From the NCBI GenBank assembly GCA_036377055.1, contig DASUZD010000299.1, forward strand, positions 1 through 8,106: 8,106 nucleotides of DNA, given 5' to 3'. Every line of letters starts with the position of its first letter. Position 1 is the stretch's first letter. The stretch comes from DASUZD01 sp036377055 (GTDB lineage: Bacteria; Actinomycetota; Thermoleophilia; Gaiellales; Gaiellaceae). The notes beneath the pieces were generated by a model, which was given only the letters and a program-made list of their open reading frames with translations, did no database searches and was not told the DNA's origin. This document shows positions 1 to 5,737 of the stretch, in pieces. Made by a program: the position numbers and the translations under genes.

Positions 1-86
1 CCGACGATCGGCTCGAGCGCGTAGATGCGGTCGGCGCGCGCGTACTTGCCGAAGCCGAGGAACACCATGCGCGGCGGGTCGGGCAC
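1..86 (-). CDS. RemA-like (DUF370) protein, N-terminal fragment
   Basis: Only about the first 28 codons lie in the window; the gene runs off the left edge. The visible protein contains LGFGKYARADRIYALEP, which resembles the N-terminal signature of RemA/DUF370 proteins (IGFGN-x(4)-NRI in Bacillus RemA, a DNA-binding regulator of extracellular-matrix genes). Two in-frame starts are possible: GTG at 86 and ATG at 68. I give 86 because a GATAAT box ends 7 nt upstream, which would suit a leaderless message. ATG 68 begins right before the conserved motif and is equally plausible. Neither start has a clear Shine-Dalgarno sequence. The frame stays open upstream to a stop at 182-180. The family call rests on a short stretch and is tentative; that the protein binds DNA is known for Bacillus RemA and only inferred here. 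Confidence 0.5.
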   Translation of the reverse strand, partial: MPDPPRMVFLGFGKYARADRIYALEPIV

Positions 87-93
87 GTCGCGG

Positions 94-99
94 ATTATC
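94..99 (-). promoter_or_regulatory. Possible -10 box for the RemA-like gene
   Basis: GATAAT on the minus strand matches five of six bases of the TATAAT consensus and lies 7 nt before GTG 86, so transcription could start at or next to that codon. I see no convincing -35 hexamer at 16-18 nt spacing. The TANNNT inside the conserved element upstream (182-177) is a competing candidate. Confidence 0.3.
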
Positions 100-137
100 G
101 CCGAGCGTGTGGACGCGGCACGCTTGCGCCCGCCGGG

Positions 138-186
138 CCAACGTCCCCCAAGGGGTCCCCAGCGACCCCTGAGGTCAGGCTATCGG
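138..186 (-). repeat. Conserved intergenic element, copy 1 (hairpin plus flanking boxes)
   Basis: Read on the minus strand, this 49-nt stretch starts with CCGATA-GC-CTGA and continues into an 8-bp hairpin (arms within 171-149, 6-nt loop, one bulged base). It ends with TTGGGGGACGTTGG. It lies between the DegT-family stop (237) and the start of the RemA-like gene. A second copy at 5582-5629 matches at about 38 of 49 aligned columns by hand count, in the same orientation. The hairpin has no T-tract, so it is not a classical terminator. The box TAGCCT (182-177) fits a TANNNT -10 pattern, and CAGACA sits 17 nt upstream as a weak -35. Transcription from it would begin at the foot of the hairpin. 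I cannot tell whether this is a protein-binding operator, a 5' leader element, a terminator or a dispersed repeat. Confidence 0.6.
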
Positions 187-236
187 CGTTCGTGTGCCGT
201 GTCTGTGCCGAGACGGCGCCGAGTTCGTGCCGGCGT

Positions 237-1364
237 CTACGCGCGCTCGAGCGCCGCCGCCAGCACCTCGACCACGCGCTCCTGATCCTCGCTCGCCAGC
301 GCAGTATGGAACGGCACCGCGAGGGTTCGCCGGCTCGCGTCCTCCGCGATCGGGCACAGGCCCTCGGCGAAGCCGTAGCGCTCACGCATGTACGCCTGTA
401 GGTGGATGCACGGGAGGTAGCGCGCGGTGCCTATGCCCTCGCGCTCGAGGTCGCCGATCACGCGCTCGCGGTCGACACCGCGGGCGAGCTTCACGACGTA
501 CACGAACCACGACCGCCGGTGCTCCGCGTCGTCGGCGAGCGGCGCGTCCACACCCTCGATCCCGGTCAGCAGCTCGCCGTACCGAGCCGCAACCGCGTCC
601 CGGCGCGCGAGGATCTCGTCGAGCTTCTCGAGCTGCGCGATCCCGATCGCGGCGCGGATGTCGTCGAGGCGGTAGTTGTAGCCGAGTCGCGCATGCTCGA
701 GCCAGCCGCCCCCGTCCGCGCGGCCCTGGTTGCGGAGGCTCTTCAGCAGCCGCCACTGCTCCGCGTCGTGCGTCGTCACGATGCCGCCCTCGCCGGTCGT
801 CATTTGCTTGTTCGGGTAGAAGGCGAAGACGGCGGACGGGCCGTGGGAGCCGACCGGCCGGCCGCGGTACTCCGCGCCGAGCGCCTCGCACGCGTCCTGG
901 ATGAGCGTGAGGCCGTGGCGCTCGCAGAGATCGCGGAGCGGCGCCAGCTCGCACGGATAGCCGAAGATGTCGACCGCGACGACGGCCCGCGTGCGCGGCG
1001 TGATCGCGGCCTCGACGGCGGCCGGGTCGAGGTTCAGCGTGTCCGGGTCGACGTCGGCGAAGACCGGGACCGCGCCCTCGTAGACGAAGCAGTTTGCCGA
1101 GGCCGCGAACGAGTACGGCGTCGTGATCGCCTCGTCGCCCGCCTCGAGGCTCGCGAGCCGCGAGAGCAGGTGCAGGCCGGCAGTTCCGCTCGAGACTGCG
1201 GCGGCGTACGGCGCGCCGACGCGCTCCGCGAAGCGCTCCTCGAACTCGTCGATCCGAGGCCCGAGCGAGAGCCGCCCGGAGCGCAGCACGTCGAGGACCG
1301 CCTGCTCCTCCCGCTCGTCGACGTAAGGGGCCGAGAGCGGGATCGGCCGGGTGGCCGTCGTCAC
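237..1364 (-). CDS. DegT/DnrJ/EryC1/StrS family PLP aminotransferase
   Basis: This 375-residue protein, a typical length for the family, is a pyridoxal-phosphate aminotransferase of the group that usually converts keto-sugar nucleotides to amino-sugars for cell-surface glycans or secondary metabolites. It opens with PLSAPYVDEREEQAVLDVLRSG. A cofactor-binding SSGTAGLH segment lies near residues 58-65, and the aspartate that contacts the PLP ring nitrogen is D157 in IQDACEALGAEY. The Schiff-base lysine is K186 in FYPNKQMTTGEGG, followed by the GYNYRLDDIRAAIG motif at 228-241. The GTG start overlaps the ilvE stop in a GTGA arrangement, with a weak GAGG a few bases upstream; the stop is TAG. No glycosyltransferase or sugar-nucleotide gene is visible nearby, so the substrate is unknown. 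The link to an amino-acid operon could be metabolic or only positional. Confidence 0.9.
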   Translation of the reverse strand: MTTATRPIPLSAPYVDEREEQAVLDVLRSGRLSLGPRIDEFEERFAERVGAPYAAAVSSGTAGLHLLSRLASLEAGDEAITTPYSFAASANCFVYEGAVPVFADVDPDTLNLDPAAVEAAITPRTRAVVAVDIFGYPCELAPLRDLCERHGLTLIQDACEALGAEYRGRPVGSHGPSAVFAFYPNKQMTTGEGGIVTTHDAEQWRLLKSLRNQGRADGGGWLEHARLGYNYRLDDIRAAIGIAQLEKLDEILARRDAVAARYGELLTGIEGVDAPLADDAEHRRSWFVYVVKLARGVDRERVIGDLEREGIGTARYLPCIHLQAYMRERYGFAEGLCPIAEDASRRTLAVPFHTALASEDQERVVEVLAAALERA

Positions 1365-2287
1365 GCCTCGGCGGGAGTCTGCGCCGCGTACTCGAGCCAG
1401 TGCGACCACCGCTCGCTGCGGCCGCGCACGGTGTCGAGGTAGGCCCTCTGGAGCTTGAGCGTGATCGGCCCGACGCCGAGCTCGACGTCGTCGACCGACT
1501 TCACCGGGGTGACCTCGGCGGCCGTGCCGGTCATGAAGACCTCGTCCGCGAGGAACAGGTCGGTGCGGATCAGGTCCTTCTCGATCACCGTGTAGCCGAG
1601 GTCCTGCGCGATTTGGATGACAGTGTCGCGGGTGATCCCCGGCAGGATCGAGGTGGAGAGGTCCGGCGTGTAGATCGTGCCGTCCCTGACGAGGAACACG
1701 TTCTCGCCGGAGCCGTCGGCGATGTTGCCCTCGGCGGTGAGGAGGATCGCCTCGTCGTAGCCGGCGCGGTTCGCCTCGGTGACGGCAAGCATCGAGTTCA
1801 GATAGACGCCGGTCGCCTTCGAGACGTGCGGGATCACGTTCGGGCCGACGCGCTGCCAGCTCGAGATCTTCGCTCGGATCCCGTCCGTCAGGCTCTGCTC
1901 GCCGAGGTACGGAGCCCACGGCCAGCTCATGATCACGACCTCGACCGGGTTCTCCTGCGCGGCGACGCCAAGCTCGCCGTAGCCGAAGAACGCGATCGGC
2001 CGGAGGTAGCACTCGGGGAGGCCGTTGGCGCCGATCAGCTCGATGCAGGCGGCGCGAAGCTCCTCGACGCTGTACGGCAGCTCCATGTAGAGGAGCCGCG
2101 CCGAGTTCTCCAGGCGGCGAATGTGGTCGCGGAGGCGGAAGACGGCGCAACCGCGGGGTGTCTCGTAGGCGCGGATCCCCTCGAAGACGCCCGACCCGTA
2201 GTGCAGCCCGTGCGACCCGACGTGGATTCGAGCGTCTGCCCAGTCTACGAGCTCGCCGTTCATCCAGATCTTCTCGGTCTCCCGCAT
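1361..2287 (-). CDS. ilvE: Branched-chain amino acid aminotransferase
   Basis: This 308-residue class IV PLP aminotransferase catalyses the reversible transfer of an amino group between glutamate and the 2-keto acids of valine, leucine and isoleucine in the cytoplasm. The sequence shows HYGSGVFEGIRAY (29-41), RPIAFFGYGELGV (96-108), the Schiff-base lysine K157 in SKATGVYLNS, the EGNIADGSGENVFLV stretch (186-200), LPGITRDTVI (215-224) and GTAAEVTPV (254-262). These are hallmarks of IlvE rather than of D-amino-acid aminotransferase or aminodeoxychorismate lyase. The ATG start is well supported by AAGGAGG six bases upstream, the best ribosome binding site in the window. A 50-bp gap separates the gene from the upstream deacylase gene, and its TGA overlaps the GTG of the DegT-family gene, which suggests translational coupling. 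Confidence 0.95.
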   Translation of the reverse strand: MRETEKIWMNGELVDWADARIHVGSHGLHYGSGVFEGIRAYETPRGCAVFRLRDHIRRLENSARLLYMELPYSVEELRAACIELIGANGLPECYLRPIAFFGYGELGVAAQENPVEVVIMSWPWAPYLGEQSLTDGIRAKISSWQRVGPNVIPHVSKATGVYLNSMLAVTEANRAGYDEAILLTAEGNIADGSGENVFLVRDGTIYTPDLSTSILPGITRDTVIQIAQDLGYTVIEKDLIRTDLFLADEVFMTGTAAEVTPVKSVDDVELGVGPITLKLQRAYLDTVRGRSERWSHWLEYAAQTPAEA

Positions 2288-2293
2288 CCCTGG

Positions 2294-2300
2294 CCTCCTT
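2294..2300 (-). promoter_or_regulatory. Strong ribosome binding site of ilvE
   Basis: AAGGAGG on the minus strand with a 6-nt spacer to ATG 2287. It is the only near-perfect Shine-Dalgarno in the window and fixes the ilvE start. The other visible starts rely on coupling or may be leaderless. Confidence 0.85.
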
Positions 2301-2315
2301 GCCCTGGTCTGTCTG

Positions 2316-2321
2316 ATGTTA
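2316..2321 (-). promoter_or_regulatory. Possible internal -10 box upstream of ilvE
   Basis: TAACAT on the minus strand fits the TANNNT actinobacterial -10 pattern. It lies in the 50-bp gap between the deacylase gene and ilvE, upstream of the ribosome binding site. No good -35 is visible, so this is only a candidate for an internal promoter that would let ilvE and the DegT-family gene be expressed separately from serA. Confidence 0.25.
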
Positions 2322-2337
2322 CTCGCGCGAACGGCGG

Positions 2338-2835
2338 CTAACCCTCGGGCGCATCGCTCAGCCGCTCGACGGCGTCGATCGTCCGCGCCCGCGTCAGCCG
2401 CACGAGCTCGCCCGGTGCGATCGAAGCGAGGTGGTGCTCGGAGCCGGCGCCGATCCAGACCAGCGGGTGCGCGAGCAGCGTCTGGTCGAGCAGGACGGCG
2501 TCCACGCGACGGAGCGGGAACGGCGCGACGCCGCCGGCTGGGAAGCCGGTCGCCTCGACCACCTGCTCTGGGGTCGCGATCCGCGCGGAGGCGCTGCCGG
2601 CGGCTGCGGCGATCTTCTTCGCATCGGCGCGACGGTCGCCGGGCACGAGCGCGAGGACGTAGCGGCCGCCGCAGTCGAAGACGAGCGACTTCACGATCTG
2701 CGCCGTTCGCGCGCCGACCGCGCGCGCGGCGCTCGTGGCCGTCGGCGTGCCTTCGCGGAACTCCTCGAGGCGAGCCTCGGCGCCGGCCTCGCGCAGGTAG
2801 GCAGCGACGCGCTCGACCGGCTCGGGCCAGATCAC
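2338..2835 (-). CDS. YbaK/ProX-type aminoacyl-tRNA deacylase
   Basis: This 165-residue protein belongs to the YbaK/EbsC/ProX superfamily, small free-standing editing domains related to the insertion domain of prolyl-tRNA synthetase that hydrolyse mischarged aminoacyl-tRNAs in trans. The visible hallmarks are an EEFREGTPTATSAARAVG segment (24-41), QIVKSLVF with the conserved lysine K49, ALVPGDRRAD (62-71), FPAGGVAPF (98-106) and a GAGS turn (129-132). The GTG start shares a GTGA overlap with the serA stop and has no Shine-Dalgarno, so it is probably translated by coupling to serA. The amino acid it removes cannot be read from the sequence; family members act on Cys-, Ala-, Ser- or Thr-tRNAs. 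Its position behind serA makes serine-related proofreading an attractive but untested idea. Confidence 0.88.
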   Translation of the reverse strand: MIWPEPVERVAAYLREAGAEARLEEFREGTPTATSAARAVGARTAQIVKSLVFDCGGRYVLALVPGDRRADAKKIAAAAGSASARIATPEQVVEATGFPAGGVAPFPLRRVDAVLLDQTLLAHPLVWIGAGSEHHLASIAPGELVRLTRARTIDAVERLSDAPEG

Positions 2836-4400
2836 TCGAGCGAGATGAAGCGCGCGTCGTCGAAGCCCTCGGCGCGGATGCGCTCGACGAGCTCGGGCGG
2901 CGCGGGGTTGTCGATCGAGAGCACCATCAGGGCCTTGTCGCCGCGGCGCGTGCGCGAGACGGCCATGTTCGCGATGTTCACGCCCGCGTCGCCGAAGAGC
3001 GTTCCGACGCGGCCGATCACGCCAGGGATGTCGTTGTAGCGGAACATCACGAGGAGCGGCGCCAGCTCCAGCTCCAGCTCGAAGCCGAGCGCGCCGACGA
3101 GCCAGAGCCGGTTGTCGCGTCCGATCGTCGTTCCGGCGACGGCCACCTCGTCGTCGCCGGCCTGAACGGCGACGCGAAGGAGGCTCGTGAAGTGGCGCGA
3201 CGAGGGTCGCCGTGACTCTTGCACCTCGATCCCGCGCTCGGCGGCGAGGAGCGGCGCGTTCACCCAGTTGACCTCGCCCTCGACGCGGCCTCTGAGGGCG
3301 CCGTTCAGCGCAGCGACGGTCAGGAGGCGGGTGTCGTAGCCCGAGAGGCCGCCGTCGTAGGCGAGCTCGATCCGGTCGGCCCGGCCGCCAGCGAGCTCCA
3401 TCGCGAGGCGGCCCAGCTTCGCGGCGAGGGGGATGAACGGCCCGAGCAGCTCGAGGTCCTCGGCGCCGATCGCGGGGATGTTCACGGCGTTCGAGACGAG
3501 CCGGCCCTCGAGCGCCGCGGCGACCTGCTCCGCCACGATCACGCCGGCGCGGTCCTGCGCCTCCTCGGTCGAGGCGGCGAGGTGCGGGGTCACGACGACG
3601 TTCGGCAGCTCCAGCAGCGGCCCGTCGTACGGCTCGTGCGCGAACACGTCGAGCGCGGCGCCCGCGACCTTGCCCGACCGAAGCGCCTCGACGAGCGCGT
3701 CCTCGTCGACCAGCTCGCCCCGCGCGGCGTTCACGATCCGGACGCCGTCGCGCATCGCCGCGAGCGCGCTGCGGTCGATCGCGCCGCGCGTCCGCGCAGT
3801 CAGGGGCAGGTGAAGCGTGAGGAAGTCGGCGGCCGCGTAGACCTCCTCCGGGCTGTCGAGCCGCTCGACGCCGAGCTCGCGGAAGCGCTCGCGCCCGACG
3901 AAGGGGTCGTAGGCGACGACTCGCATGCCGAGGCCGCCCGCTCGCCGCGCCACCTGCTGGCCGATGCGGCCGAACCCGAGCACGCCCAGCGTCTTGCCGG
4001 CGAGCTCGACGCCGCCGTGCTGCGAGCGCTCCCACCGGCCTTGCTTGAGCGCAGCGTGCGCCTGCGGAATGTTGCGCGAGAGCGCAACGAGGAGCCCGAT
4101 CGTGTGCTCGGCGGCCGAGATCACAGTCGACTCGGGGGCGTTCGCGACGACGATCCCGCGGCGCGTGGCCGCCTCGACGTCGACGTTGTCGACCCCTACT
4201 CCCGCCCGGCCGATCACCTTCAGCTTGGTCCCACGCTCGATCAGCTCGCGGTCGAGCTTCGTCGCCGATCGGATCACGATCGCGTCGTACTCGCCGATCC
4301 GCTCCGCGAGGTCGTCGTCGCCGTGCACGTCGACGTCGAAACGCTCGCGAAGGAGGTCGATGCCGGCCTGGGCGATCGGCTCGCGGACGAGGACCTTCAC
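2832..4400 (-). CDS. serA: D-3-phosphoglycerate dehydrogenase, long form with ACT domain
   Basis: SerA catalyses the first step of serine synthesis, NAD-dependent oxidation of 3-phosphoglycerate to 3-phosphohydroxypyruvate. At 522 residues it matches the long form known from Mycobacterium. The substrate-binding part includes GRAGVGVDNVD (64-74). The Rossmann domain carries LGFGRIG (141-147) with D165 as the likely NAD-ribose-binding acid. The catalytic triad reads R227 in NAARGELVDE, E256 in AHEPYDG and H273 in TPHLAAST. An intervening regulatory domain spans about 320-445, and a C-terminal ACT domain (about 450-522, with FRYNDIPGVIGRVGTLFG) probably senses serine, as in other long-form enzymes. 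The GTG start overlaps the stop of the upstream aminotransferase by 4 bp and lacks a Shine-Dalgarno sequence. A small in-frame repeat near 3061-3080 encodes alternating Glu-Leu residues. Confidence 0.96.
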   Translation of the reverse strand: MKVLVREPIAQAGIDLLRERFDVDVHGDDDLAERIGEYDAIVIRSATKLDRELIERGTKLKVIGRAGVGVDNVDVEAATRRGIVVANAPESTVISAAEHTIGLLVALSRNIPQAHAALKQGRWERSQHGGVELAGKTLGVLGFGRIGQQVARRAGGLGMRVVAYDPFVGRERFRELGVERLDSPEEVYAAADFLTLHLPLTARTRGAIDRSALAAMRDGVRIVNAARGELVDEDALVEALRSGKVAGAALDVFAHEPYDGPLLELPNVVVTPHLAASTEEAQDRAGVIVAEQVAAALEGRLVSNAVNIPAIGAEDLELLGPFIPLAAKLGRLAMELAGGRADRIELAYDGGLSGYDTRLLTVAALNGALRGRVEGEVNWVNAPLLAAERGIEVQESRRPSSRHFTSLLRVAVQAGDDEVAVAGTTIGRDNRLWLVGALGFELELELAPLLVMFRYNDIPGVIGRVGTLFGDAGVNIANMAVSRTRRGDKALMVLSIDNPAPPELVERIRAEGFDDARFISLE

Positions 4401-5554
4401 ACGCGCGCGACGGGCTCTGCGTACGCCTCGAGCGCGCGCGTCACCGCGACGCCCCGCTCGACGTCCGCGCCGGCCTCGGCCAGCGCGAGCTCGACGGCCG
4501 CGAGAGCGGTCGTGATGTCGAACACGTCGAACCAGCCGATGTGGCCGATCCGGAAGATCTTGCTCTTGAGGTCGCCCTGGCCGTTCGCGATCGTGATCCC
4601 GAAGCGGTCGCGCAGCGTGAGCACGAGATCGCCGGAGTCGATTCCCTCGGGGGCGCGGATCGCGGTCACGACGGCGGACGCGTCGTCGTCCGGGGAGAAG
4701 AGCTGGAGGCCCATCGCCTTGGCGCCTTCGCGGCAGGCGCGGCCGAGGCGCCGGTGATGGGCGAACGCGGCGTCGAGGCCGCGCTCGAGGATCAGGCCGA
4801 GCGCGACGTCGAGCCCGGCGACGAGCGAGACCGCGGGCGTGAACGCGGCGTCGAGGCGGGCCTGCGCCTTGCGCCTCCGGTCCCAGTCGACGTAGAAGCG
4901 CGGGGAGGTCGCGCGGGCTGCGGCCTCGTAGGCTGCGTTCGAGGCCGCGACGAGCGCGAGGCCCGGCGGGGTCATCAGCGCTTTCTGCGAGCCGGCGACG
5001 ACGACGTCGAGACCCCACGCGTCGGTCTCGAGCGGGAGCGCGCCGAGGCTCGAGATCGCGTCGACCGCGACGAGCGCGCCCGCGTCCCTGGCGACCTGCG
5101 CGAGCGCCTGGACGTCGGCGACGACGCCGGTCGAGGTCTCGGAATGGGTCAGGTAGACGCAGTGCGCGCCGCCGAGCTCCGCGAGCCGCGCGGAGAGGTC
5201 GTCGGCGGACGGGATCTCGCCCCAGGCGTAGCGAACCTCCTCGACCTCGCAGCCGTAGGCGCGCGCGATCGCGCTCCACCGCTCGCCGAAGTACCCGGCC
5301 GAGACGACGACGACGCGGTCGCCCGGCGAGCAGGGGTTCGAGACCGCGGACTCCATCCCGGCCGTGCCCGACGCGGTCAGGAGGAGCACCTCGGACTGCG
5401 TTCGGCAGACGTCTCGGAGCCGGGCGAGGCAGCGCTCGTAGACGACGCGAAAGTCTGGCCCGCGGTGGTGGACGATCGGAGCGGCCATGGCCGCGAGCAC
5501 CTCGGGCGGCACAGGCGTGGGGCCTGGGGTCATCAGATACCGCTTCTCGGCCAT
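4397..5554 (-). CDS. Class V aminotransferase, probable phosphoserine transaminase of the serA operon
   Basis: This 385-residue PLP enzyme belongs to the alanine-glyoxylate/serine-pyruvate aminotransferase branch of class V, not to the canonical SerC branch. It shows TPGPTPVPPEV (9-19), a PLP-phosphate loop SGTAGMES (62-69), HSETSTGV (137-144), the ring-binding aspartate D165 in AVDAISSLG, the Schiff-base lysine K191 in AGSQKAL, and the substrate carboxylate arginine R335 in FRIGHIG. It directly precedes and overlaps serA, so it most likely performs the next step, transamination of 3-phosphohydroxypyruvate. Serine-glyoxylate or alanine-glyoxylate exchange is the alternative. I choose ATG 5554 because family proteins begin just before this motif. 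An in-frame TTG at 5572 would add six residues. Neither start has a good ribosome binding site, and TAGTCT seven bases before the ATG suggests a leaderless transcript. Confidence 0.88.
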   Translation of the reverse strand: MAEKRYLMTPGPTPVPPEVLAAMAAPIVHHRGPDFRVVYERCLARLRDVCRTQSEVLLLTASGTAGMESAVSNPCSPGDRVVVVSAGYFGERWSAIARAYGCEVEEVRYAWGEIPSADDLSARLAELGGAHCVYLTHSETSTGVVADVQALAQVARDAGALVAVDAISSLGALPLETDAWGLDVVVAGSQKALMTPPGLALVAASNAAYEAAARATSPRFYVDWDRRRKAQARLDAAFTPAVSLVAGLDVALGLILERGLDAAFAHHRRLGRACREGAKAMGLQLFSPDDDASAVVTAIRAPEGIDSGDLVLTLRDRFGITIANGQGDLKSKIFRIGHIGWFDVFDITTALAAVELALAEAGADVERGVAVTRALEAYAEPVARV

Positions 5555-5561
5555 CGAGCTG

Positions 5562-5567
5562 AGACTA
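5562..5567 (-). promoter_or_regulatory. Possible -10 box of the serine operon
   Basis: TAGTCT on the minus strand fits TANNNT and is followed by exactly 7 nt before ATG 5554, the spacing expected for a leaderless message. No convincing -35 is seen at 16-18 nt. The alternative promoter candidate is the TACGCT box (5625-5620) inside the conserved element, which would give a leader of about 60 nt. Confidence 0.3.
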
Positions 5568-5581
5568 GCCAAGGAGTCGGC

Positions 5582-5629
5582 CCAACTGCCCCCAGGGGAT
5601 CCCCGAGATCCCTGTGATCAGCGTATCGG
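5582..5629 (-). repeat. Conserved intergenic element, copy 2 (hairpin plus flanking boxes)
   Basis: This is the second copy of the element at 138-186, 48 nt long, 27 nt upstream of the first gene of the serine operon. On the minus strand it reads CCGATA-CG-CTGA, then a hairpin (5614-5593, 8 bp, 5-nt loop, one bulge), then CTGGGGGCAGTTGG. The hairpin arms differ from copy 1 by a paired change: GGGGTC/GACCCC there, GGGATC/GATCCC here, so pairing is kept. That argues the fold or its dyad symmetry matters. In both copies a TANNCT hexamer sits where a -10 box would place the transcript start at the base of the hairpin. A terminator for the upstream acylase gene is also possible, but there is no T-tract and the conservation extends beyond the stem on both sides. 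Confidence 0.6.
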
Positions 5630-5715
5630 TCCGCCTGGCGCAGGGTGTGACGCGAGCGTGCCGGATGCGTGACGAATTGCCGCGGCGCGCGCGACCGACG
5701 TGGGGTGCCGCGCCG

Positions 5716-5737
5716 CCGGCCGCTCTACCGCGGCCGG
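5716..5737 (-). terminator. GC-rich hairpin over the acylase stop codon
   Basis: A perfect 8-bp inverted repeat (CCGGCCGC and GCGGCCGG) with a 6-nt loop brackets the TAG stop of the acylase gene. It is strong enough to fold in RNA but is not followed by a run of T, so it could be a non-canonical high-GC terminator, an mRNA-stabilising 3' structure, or chance in GC-rich DNA. Confidence 0.3.

Noticed and set aside
149..171. Classical rho-independent terminator at the hairpin of the conserved element
   Set aside because: No T-tract follows the stem in either copy, and conservation extends beyond the stem on both sides; a non-canonical terminator is not excluded.
237..2150. Long minus-strand open frame of 637 codons covering the DegT-family gene and part of ilvE
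   Set aside because: Only the part after GTG 1364 has family motifs. The upstream part is arginine-rich, low-complexity out-of-frame reading of ilvE, whose own frame is unmistakable.
2832..5279. Minus-strand open frame of 815 codons that appears to fuse extra sequence to SerA
   Set aside because: The part before GTG 4400 is an out-of-frame reading of the class V aminotransferase gene; SerA homology begins exactly at the GTGA overlap.
3219..5617. Long plus-strand open frames opposite serA and the class V aminotransferase gene
   Set aside because: Their translations are rich in Arg, Glu, Asp and Val with no family signature, as expected for the antisense of GC-rich codons.
5600..5650. Sigma-28 (flagellar) promoter suggested by CCGATA
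   Set aside because: No TAAA-like -35 lies about 15 nt upstream in either copy and no motility gene is nearby.
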